Shown here: in pieces, positions 55,520 through 64,000 of the stretch
Layout of the letters: every line of letters begins with the position of its first letter
How positions within the stretch are numbered: position 1 is the first letter of the stretch
Assembly: GCA_028583685.1 (NCBI GenBank)
Contig: JAMXIF010001253.1
Span: 76,973,684-77,037,683, forward strand
DNA length: 64,000 nucleotides
Direction of reading: 5' to 3'
Origin: Petaurus breviceps papuanus
Lineage: Eukaryota; Chordata; Mammalia; Diprotodontia; Petauridae
Program-made: the position numbers and the translations under genes
Notes under the pieces: model-generated
Told to the model about the DNA's origin: nothing
The model's database searches: none
What the model saw: only the letters and a program-made list of their open reading frames with translations

Positions 55520-56222
55520 ATTGTGACCCTTTTCTAGATAGTGGGATATTTCAATTTTTGTCTTTATTGTATTAAGATCTTCTTTCATCCATCTTTTTTG
55601 GTGTAGGGAAATTATAGACATGGGAGACACAGACCCAAAATAATCATACCCAGTGCTTAGGAACAATAAATACAGAAATGATTGAATACATATTGTCAAT
55701 CTCTGGGCCTGTGGGACATGGGACACTTGGCTAGTGCCAGGAAGTAGGAAGGACACTGAGAGTTTTGTTCACTTTACTTGAAAAAAGTAAAGTTTTCTTG
55801 GGAAATATGATGCAGTGATATTGCAGACAAGTCTTTTGGAGAGGATTTGTTGTGACATGAAGACTTTGATCAGGGCTAAACCACTGTATTTAAAAAAGTC
55901 TGACACAGATATGATATAGTGAATATCAAAGGACTCAGAAGGTATGGCATCCATAACTTGCTAACTCTGTGTCACTGACTCATTATCTTTTAGTGCTTTC
56001 TCTGCCCAAGATACCTGGAAGCCTACAGTGTGGCCTGGCACAGAGTACTTCAACATGAATATACATAACACAAGGAAGTGCACAGAGACACACAGGAAGA
56101 GCCATCAAGGAGCAACAGAACTCTATCCACAAGAGTTTACTATGATAAAGATCTCATGGGGTGCGCTCTTTTCTTCCTTTCAAGATAGCCTTCTTTGCAG
56201 TAGAAATAGAATATTGTTGTTT
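55520..56222. other. Unassigned stretch
   Basis: Nothing recognised. Short minus-strand frames at 55457-55756 and 55769-55954 have no domain. Confidence 0.35.
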
Positions 56223-56223
56223 C

Positions 56224-56456
56224 ATCATTTCAGTTGTGCCTCTTTATGATCCCTTTTGGGGGTTACTTGGCAAAGATACTAGAGTGGTTTGCCATTTCCT
56301 TCTCCAGCTCATTTTATATGTGGGAAACTGAGGCAAACAGAGTTAAGTGACTTGCCCAGGATCACACAGCTAGTAAGTACCTGAGGATGGATTTGAACTC
56401 AACTTTTCCTGAATTTTGGTCCAGTGCTCTATCCACTGTATCACCTAGGTGTCCCT
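56224..56456 (-). mobile_element. tRNA-derived SINE with RTE (Bov-B-like) tail, full length
   Basis: Antisense order: 'catcatttcagttgtgcctc', 'tacttggcaaagatactagag', 'tggtttgccatttccttctc', core 'gagttaagtgacttgcccag', head 'atccactgtatcacctaggtg'. Same family as 30947-31198. Confidence 0.85.
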
Positions 56457-56459
56457 GAA

Positions 56460-57412
56460 ATAGAATGGGCCAATTTAATAATCACCTGTTCAGAGGCTCC
56501 ATTTCTTGCTGTTTTTACCTGTTGTTTTCAGGTAGCATCAGAATAAGGAAGAAAGGTTGTTATAGCAGTCCTTAAGGCTGTTGCTTTCAGCTGCAACCCA
56601 CCAACTCCAAAGCTTTTATTTTCCTTTTGAGAGACAGAGATACATTGCTTCTCTGTGTGCTCTTGGAGTTGTAGTGGGAAATCTCAAATACCTGCAAAGG
56701 TCCCTCTTTTTGCTTGTAATTCTGAGCTGGTAGTATCAACTCACTTCTCCTGGCCCAGTAGTTATCCTAAGTTAATGGCTGATGGATTAGCGTTTCCTTG
56801 TTTGGAGCTTTCTTCACATTCTTTCTATTGTTATCCCTTCTTTCAGAGGACTAGATTGTGTTTAAGTCTATTCCAATTATTTCTTCTAGTCTTTTAGGTC
56901 CTGCCAAAAAAATGACCATTTAGTGCTCTTTTAGGAAGGGCATTGAGGGTTGAACTGCTGACTTTTGTACTCTTTTATGCTCTCTTTATCTGGTTTGCAG
57001 AAGGGAACTTAAAAGGTCTTGTCTACTGGGAATTTCTACTTGGCTCTGTATATGAGGAATCTCAAACCACTTCCCTCTTCAACTAGAGGCTGATGATTGG
57101 CTCTATATTATCTTGTAACTTCTGATAGGTCTTTGTATTTTCCAATTTCTCTCCCAAAAGATTTTGAAATTGCTTCCTGTTGATGCACTACATTATTGGG
57201 GGAAGAACTCAGACCCCATCCCATTATACTCCCAACCCCTTGCAATCTTGATCTGGGGGAGGTGATTTGATCTGCATTCCTATTAAGTTGAGGTGACCTA
57301 ATTATCAGGTCCAATACCCCAGAAATAAGAGTCCTAATCAGGTCAGATGGCTTTGCCATGGACACTGAAGTCGGTTTATTTCTCTTGTTCTAGTCATATC
57401 CTTCCCCTGTTT
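56460..57412. other. Unassigned stretch
   Basis: Nothing recognised. Confidence 0.4.
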
Positions 57413-57414
57413 CC

Positions 57415-57600
57415 TTTAGCATAGCAAGGGTACTGGTTTTCTATTCAAAAGACTTGAGCTCAAATCCTGTTTCTGTGATGTATTTCTGCCATGTGATATA
57501 ATCTGTCTGGGGCTCATTTTCCTTATCTGGAAAATAAATGGTTGAACTATATTATCATTAAAGACCCTTCTAATTCTAATTCCTGCAAGCTATGACCCAA
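57415..57600 (+). mobile_element. Mar1-type CORE-SINE
   Basis: 'ttcaaaagacttgagctcaa', 'ctggggctcattttccttatc', 'ggttgaactatattatc', tail 'cttctaattctaattcctgc' and 'tatgacccaatgatgc'. Confidence 0.75.
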
Positions 57601-58615
57601 TGATGCTAACTCTAGGCTTTCCAGCACTGACAGGTTAGATAATCCTGAGTCAATACAGATTATGTTGAACTCAGTGATCCCAATACCAAAATCTGTCATT
57701 TTCAGGTAACTTTCAGCTTCAAGAACTAATGACATCTCTCTTCTCTTTTGTCCCTCTTCTAGTTCATTTGACTGTCATCCAGATAAAGGACTATGTCCAG
57801 GAGACCAGTAAGAGGTGAGTGCCCTGCCACTAAGAAATAAGCCTCATTTAAACCCTTGTTGAAGATTTAAATGAACGTTTGCTCTTCTGGAGCTCAAATA
57901 GTTCTCAACTGGCAGAATTTATTTATGTATGCAAGCAATAATGTCTTTTTCTGCCATATACTTAATAGTGTAATCAAATATTGTTGGACATTCTGTCCTA
58001 AAATGTTGGTTATCTCCAAATCAGGGATTAGCTACTTTTTTAATGAGAAAAAGTGCTCAATCCATTATGCTCCATCTAAATTTTTCTAATAATAAAATCT
58101 ACACTGGGAAGGCCTATTGTTGTGATTCGTGACTGGGTCTTGAATACTAGTTCATAATAATCTAAGAATAGCTATATCTACTTATGTTGCTGCTGGAACT
58201 TGTGCAAGAATAGAAAGTTTTCCTGTATCAGTTGCAAAATCACCATAGCCTGAGGTATGGATAGAGTGAAATGTAGTCACTTCTATGAGATGTTTCTGCA
58301 GGATTACAAAATGAGCAACCCTCTCTTCCCTATAGTTTCTGTGCTATTTTCCCAGTCCCTGAATTACTCCATTTGACCCTTATTAAAAGGAATTATATTG
58401 GAAAGTGCTCTCCATGGTGCTGGTACAATATTACTCTCAGAATTCCATGACCTCTGACTCAGGCATACCTAAAACAATACAAGGGGTTCAGGAGACATTG
58501 TCAAGGATGCAGCTTGTTTCTAACAGATTCATTCATCAACAACCAGACATTTCATTGTTCACTTACAAAACACCTTGGCGAGCACACAGCATGGGGCAAT
58601 TACCCCAGACTTCAT

Positions 58616-58653
<38 letters not shown>

Positions 58654-59798
58654 AAACACATACATACAAACACAAAGTTGAACACATATACACTCAGAGA
58701 TCCACTGAGTTATTACAAACTCTTACAGCTGGTGTTTAAGGTTATGAAGAGTTCTCATTTGGCATATATTCTCTCATTTCTCCCTTGATAAACAACTCTG
58801 AAACAGTAGTACTGTGGGCCAAGCTAAAAACACTAGCCCAGATTTTCTGCTTCACTTGATGCCTGCAGGCACCTTCAGAGTAGGGAAAAGACAAGTGTAG
58901 TTCTCTGGGCTATTGCTTATAGCTTTTATGTCCCACCTGCATGTCTCAGCTGCCCAGGCTCCCTTATTGTGGTAAGAGAAAGATTGCTTATTCCTTCAGG
59001 CTCTGAATACAGGTATTTTATAGGCTTCAAATCTCTGTCACTTTACCATCCTTGGCCTTCAATTGATTGGAATTTTTCAAAGAATACAAACTCTGCTATG
59101 TGTGTGGTGAAAATCTATAAACTTTGAAGTTATTCTAAAAATATTGATCCCACAGGGGACAGTGGGAATAGAAGAGCAAAAATGGCATTAAATTTGTTTT
59201 TCTGTCACTTGTCTGAAAAATTTAAGTCAGAAAGTTTGGGCTTTTGAGTGGTTATGGTGGTGAGATGTTTTGAAACAGACCATTACTAATTGGGTTTGGA
59301 AGAAATAAACATCTTGATTTGGAATGCCACCAAGCTGGGGAAAAAAAGTGTTTTGTTTTTGTAATTCATCTGTTCTGTTGCCACAGTACTACAAGGTGAA
59401 GCCATGATGAAAACAACTAAGTGAAACTCATGCAAGTAATTCAAGAAGAAAAATCTCATCACCAGTTAATGGATCTGGGATTTCATTTATACATAAACAG
59501 AAGGCATATTGAATGCAAAAGATAATGAAACAGCACTTTCATATTTAACTGATAAGGGTTGTTTGAAGGGTAGGAAAACACCCACTAGTTTTCAGATTGC
59601 TTGTAAAATACACTATTGTCTCCCCATCTAGTTCTTTCTTTATACTAAAAAAAAGTACAATTTTCTCTCAATATTATAGGATATGGAACTTAAGATTATT
59701 GGTATATCAACAGGCCCTATCCACAGAGCCTCCTGTACCTGTATAAAATCAAAGTATATTAAACATGCTTTGTGTCAATGAATGAGATCAAATGTGAA
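57601..59798. other. Unassigned stretch with a CA microsatellite
   Basis: No exon or repeat family recognised over 2.2 kb apart from a (CA)n run at about 58618-58650. Short frames here are not supported. Confidence 0.4.
58618..58650 (+). repeat. (CA)n microsatellite
   Basis: About 15 CA units, followed by imperfect ACAAACAC words to about 58675. Confidence 0.95.
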
Positions 59799-59800
59799 TA

Positions 59801-60227
59801 CCCGTGTTTCCCCGATAATAAGACCTATCCCAAAAATAAGCCCTCCCCTTACTGTGTAAGATTCCTCTAAAATAAGTCCTCCCCCGAAAATAAGCCCTAT
59901 TGAGATTGCTACTGTAGTGAAGGTGATCCCCTGCGCTACACGCTACATTACGGTACCCTCTGTATGCACCGTCCCCCCCCCCCCCGGTGAAACTCACCCG
60001 TGCTCCGAGCTGCATCCAATCAGAGCTGCAGCAGTGAGAGCGTCATCCTGTTCTTCCCCAGTGATTTTCTTATTGAATAAAGGCACATTTTTTTGTTCAC
60101 ATTTACCTGTTTATTAAAATTGCTGTCAATGTTCATTAAAATAAGCCCTCCCCTGAAAATAAGCCCTCTGGTGTTTTTCTGTCCAAAAAACTTAATAAGA
60201 CAGTGTCTTATTATCGGGGAAACATGG
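59801..60227 (+). mobile_element. Tc1/mariner-like MITE, copy 3 of 3
   Basis: Near-identical to copy 1, including the roughly 35-bp segment absent from copy 2. Termini CCCGTGTTTCCCCGATAATA and GGGGAAACATGG; TA outside both ends (59799-59800, 60228-60229). It has the CCAATCAG box and AATAAA at the same internal places. No transposase. Confidence 0.85.
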
Positions 60228-60229
60228 TA

Positions 60230-62825
60230 TATGTGAAGCATTTTTCCAACATTAAACCATGAATGATGCTGCTGTTGCTGTAACATCATGTAATATTCAC
60301 ATTAATATAACACTCATGACGTCCTATAGAAAAATGTGAATTGTTATATGTCTGTGGTCTTCTCTTTGATTGCCTTCCTGTTCCTGGCAGTAGAGGCACC
60401 AGATCCCTCAGGAAAGCCTTTTTTTGTTATAACTTTGCCTTGGTTCCTTAACACATCAATTTGTCCTTTTTGTGCTGCTTGCAGAAATGAGAGGCATTTA
60501 GGTTCACTGGACCATGGAAAACCCTTCAGCTTTAGTGATGAGTCTTCAGCATTAGGTCAATAATAAACACTGTTGCTGTCCATCTCTCACAGGGCTAATC
60601 CTCATTATAGATGCTAGGTGTGGGCTGGCTCAGTCAAGATAATGGATGCCAATAGGCTGAGCCTAGTCAATTTACTCTAATTGTGCCACCATCTAGCTAG
60701 AAGATTATTACAGTTGCCCTGTTAGAGACAAACAACCATTCAAATCCAAATGGTCAAGAGCAACGGGTGTAAGTATTTCAACCAGCAGGGCTCCTCAAAC
60801 TGTCCTCAATGTTATAGCATCCAGGAAATGACTCTCAGCATTGGTTTCATTTGAATCAAATAAAATGCCCAGGTTAGGTAGGGGGCAATCCTTTAGTCCT
60901 AAGCTGCTGAGAGCAAATTTTAGTTGGTTTAAATTAAGGTCTGCCATTCATGTTAGAACGTGTTACTATGATTGCTGCTATAGCCAATATAGCCCCCTTT
61001 CAGGACAGATAATTTTTCTAGTAAGCTCACCACAGTTTTAGTTCATTCCTTGAGTCATAAATAAATAAACAAACCTAAAATGGGTTTCAACAGAATGAGT
61101 GCTCAAAATGAAATATAGATATAAAAGTTATAACCAGAGTCCTTCATTTAAATAGCCTATGGTTTTTAACCAGTCATTTTTTCTATATGCAAATTGCCAT
61201 TGCATTAAGATTAAAATAATTTAGATTTTAAAAATGGGAAAAAAGATTAAAGGAATTTATGTAAGTGTTTATTGGAAAAAGCTAAGGCATTCAATCCATA
61301 TGCCTGGGCCTTCCTGTTTTAAGACAACCATCCATATGTTGCCTCCCTGATATGCTTCAAACTTTTGGGGTTTGTTCCAGTATATGAATATTAATAAAAA
61401 TAAATATGGAGCAAAATAATTATCACTTGTTGGCATCCTTGATCTAAACTGTATGAATCTCTCTGCCAAGGGTACAAAGACATCATATGGCTAAAACTGG
61501 CACACTAGGACTCCAACACTTTATTGCCAGGATGGGTAATTCTTTTTTTTTCCTCTCAAGGACCATTGACTCATAGAATAAAGATCAATTAAGTCTCACT
61601 GACAAAGAAAGAGCACCAAGATTAAGGTTGTTGTTTGAGACTTTTATTGACATAATTCTTGTTTTGAAAAATAGAAAAGCAAAATGTTCATTCTCTATTG
61701 TGGCTTTCTTTTTAAAAAGAAAGATCACAGAATAAAAGAAGATGCATTAGTTCTGCATTATTGCCAATTAAAGGGGGAGATGGGCATGAGAGAAGTAGAG
61801 AATATGGAAAAAAGAGGAGAGAGGAAAAGTATGCACTCAGGGCATACATAGGGAGCAGGCAGTGAGACAATGAAAAGAGAAAAGTCAGTATTTCTACCAG
61901 GAAGCATTAAGTGCAGAAGTTTAGAGGGATTATTTGTTCCCTCTGCATTTGGGAGGTGACTGGCTTGACTGTGGTAATCCGCTGCACCTTGCCTACACTG
62001 ATTTCAGCTTCTCTTCATTGCAGTAATTCAATGCTCATGGCCCTGGCCTCTTGGACCAGTGATTCTCCTGTGAGGGAGCTCCCAATGGGGACTTCATGCT
62101 GCCCATTCGGAAGGTCTCTCCAAAAGAAACTAAGCTTGGGCTCCTAACTTGCCCAGTTCTTTTTATTTTCATTTAGACAAAGGGTTTTTTTTGCATTAAA
62201 AGAACAATGGGTTCTTTTTAACATTAAACAAAGTCTAAAAGCCTGTTACATTGCATGCTGTATTTTGTCTTATTTCCCATGGACATAAGTCTTTGTTAGT
62301 CTATTTACTATTTTATACATTGCCTTGAAAATATTTTAATTTTCTCTTTTTCATCTCCACAAAGTCCTACTTTAATTCTTCATTGTGTGATGGAGGTGAC
62401 CCATAGGTGTCTAGTGGAATGGAAACTCTGGCAGCTTCTACCAACCTGGAAAAATGGGAACAATACCAGTTCATTATTATTTTTCTCTTCAGGTGATGAA
62501 AAGGGAAAAGAAGATATCCTTTTCAGTTCAGAACAGGGAAATGTGACCCTGCCCTATTAATCGCAGGAGAAGTGATGACAAATTGATATTCCAGTACACT
62601 CACGCATTCTAGTTTGTATAACAGAAAGGTAGAGCCACATACTGGTCAGTGACTTCAGCGCTTTGACCCTCTCATTTCACTTAGGAAAGAAGGACTAGTT
62701 TTCCAGTTTATATATGACTATATGAATCATAGCATCAAGGCAGTTTACCAGTGGTTGAAGAGAGGGGAATTTTGATCTGGATTTCTGCCTGCGATCAAGT
62801 ATTTGCCTCCAGTGTCATGTTGCAT
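60230..62825. other. Long unassigned stretch
   Basis: About 2.6 kb without recognised repeats. Short frames (66-78 residues at 60336, 60841, 61269, 61911) have no domain signature. Some may be old host or repeat sequence beyond recognition by eye. Confidence 0.4.
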
Positions 62826-62827
62826 TC

Positions 62828-63215
62828 ACGTTTACAGAATGGCACTGGCATTAGAGTCAAAGGACTTGGGTTCCAATTCTCTACCTCTGATATTTACTAT
62901 CTAAGTGGCCTTGGGCAAGTCACTTTAACTCCCTTGATTTCAGTTTCCTCATATTTAAAACCAGGGCATTGGATTATATTTCTTCTGAGGTTCCCCCTTT
63001 TTTTTTTTTGCTTTTTTTTTTGGAGGGCAATTGGGTTTAAGTAACTTGCCCAAGGTCAAACGGCTAGGTATTTTGTTTGTGTTTGTTAAGTGTCTGAGGC
63101 CAGATTCGAACTCAGGTCCTCCTCATTCCAGGGCCAGCACTCTACTCACTGCACCACCTAGCCATCCCCCTAAGGTTCCTTCTAAAATTCTAGAAATGAT
63201 CCTGTATTTGAGAAT
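62828..63215 (+). mobile_element. MIR/Mar1-type SINE split by a younger SINE
   Basis: 'gagtcaaaggacttgggttcc', 'ggccttgggcaagtcacttt', 'cagtttcctcatatttaaaacc' run to about 62995. The tail 'aaggttccttctaaaattctag' resumes at about 63173. Confidence 0.8.
63000..63170 (-). mobile_element. tRNA-derived SINE (WALLSI/WSINE type)
   Basis: Poly-T, 'gggcaattgggtttaagtaac', B-box complement GATTCGAACTC and 'gcaccacctagccatcccc' are antisense SINE. The flanks TGAGGTTCC and TAAGGTTCC are the target duplication inside the older SINE. Confidence 0.9.
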
Positions 63216-63513
63216 CAGTTCATTCTCTCCCTAGTTCAATGATTTAGAAATCTGAGCTAGGGAAACGATTGACATCAATGGCTAAGAATAAAAGATGTCC
63301 AAAGACCAGAGAACCTCTAGGGATGTCTCAGATATCTCTCAGGTGATCTTGACCAGTGAATAGCGAGCTAGGGTAGAATTACTAGGGGGCATGGTAGGAG
63401 GATAAAAGAACAAATTTAGCTGTTTACAAAAAGGGTCTGACACAAGAGCACAAAAGTGAGAACAGCATGAGAGATGGAGATGAGGAAACAGGCTCATGAA
63501 AAATAGAGTAAAG
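63216..63513. other. Unassigned stretch
   Basis: Nothing recognised. Confidence 0.35.
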
Positions 63514-63514
63514 T

Positions 63515-63650
63515 CAATAAGCATATATTAAGTGCTTGCTATGTACCAGGCACTGGGCTAGGTACTCAGAATACAAATAAAAGTGGAAAGACAGACATTC
63601 TCTGTCCTTAAGAAGCTTACATTCAAAAGAGGAAAGACAACAACCCATTG
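63515..63650 (-). mobile_element. L2 LINE 3' region
   Basis: Antisense L2 tail: 'tattaagtgcttgctatg', 'accaggcactgggctaggtac', 'tccttaagaagcttacattc'. Confidence 0.8.
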
Positions 63651-64000
63651 GACTGAGGTGATGTACCTGAGCACAGGAATGGTGGAGAAAATCCAGAGAA
63701 TTAAGGGTGGACACCAGAGAATAACAAAGACGTGGTTGCCCTAGTAACTTTCCTTAAAATTGAGGTTGTAGGAGGAACCAACCAATCAGAGGAAGGGGTG
63801 GCAGGGGTAGAGTGCATTGCCAGTGTGAGAAGACCAGGATTCATGGAGAAAGTCTGGACAGTCAGTAAGAAAGCCTAGAGAAGAATTCATTACTTGAGAC
63901 ATTGGATTGATCACATGGCAAGAATGGTGTATGGTAAATCACAGCATTACAGAATCTAAAAATGTTGGTCATCTCCCTAATCAAGAATCCCCTCTATATC
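63651..64000. other. Unassigned window end
   Basis: Nothing recognised; it may still hold diverged L2 beyond 63650. Confidence 0.35.

Noticed and set aside
58405-58788. 127-residue frame with a His/Thr run
   Set aside because: The run is the (CA)n microsatellite, and the remainder has no domain signature.

Overview
The window reads as a repeat-dense, gene-poor stretch of a marsupial (metatherian) nuclear genome. No host exon, tRNA, rRNA, CRISPR array or operon could be supported. The marsupial call rests on the repeats: many tRNA-derived SINEs whose heads read GGGCAGCTAGGTGGYGCAGT (WALLSI/WSINE type), SINEs with an RTE (Bov-B-like) tail, MIR/Mar1/Ther-1 CORE-SINEs, L1s whose ORFs have the marsupial form, and a HAL1 half-LINE. 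The amount of the first SINE type suggests an Australian marsupial, but I cannot name the species. All family names are from memory of consensus sequences; no search was run.

Layout. 1-3.8 kb: old MIR/L2 pieces, a complete TA-flanked MITE (1691-2118) and a 3' L1 piece on the minus strand. 3.8-10.76 kb: a nearly full-length plus-strand L1 with degenerate ORF1 and ORF2, pierced by two SINEs. 10.76-12.7 kb: a minus-strand solo-type endogenous retrovirus LTR with internal tandem duplication. 13.0-15.7 kb: a complete HAL1 (ORF1-only LINE) with 15-bp target duplications. 18.8-22.6 kb: an L2 tail, a fossil RTE LINE on the minus strand and a long L2 with its YADD reverse transcriptase box, cut by three SINEs. 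24.8-25.0 kb: a palindromic hAT MITE. 30.7-31.4 kb: a nest of three SINEs. 33.1-36.1 kb: second MITE copy, LTR fragments enclosing the 5' end of an L1/HAL1 element, then L2 and a possible small LTR. 36.4-38.9 kb: two L1 3' ends converging tail to tail. 40-49 kb: L2, Mar1 and MIR pieces, a roughly 290-bp local duplication (43.07/47.35 kb) and microsatellites. 51.8-53.6 kb: nested LTRs with two young SINEs. 54.3-64 kb: L2, CR1/L3, SINEs, the third MITE copy, and long stretches with nothing recognised.

The elements work as layers of parasitism rather than as a gene system. L1 supplies the machinery probably used by HAL1 and the poly-A SINEs, RTE probably moved the RTE-tailed SINEs, and L2/L3-type LINEs probably moved the MIR/Mar1 CORE-SINEs. 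The points most worth a second look are the HAL1 element, the TA-flanked MITE family carrying a CCAAT box and a poly-A signal, the local duplication, two unexplained minus-strand reading frames (27718-28233, 42037-42372), and the tandemly expanded LTR.
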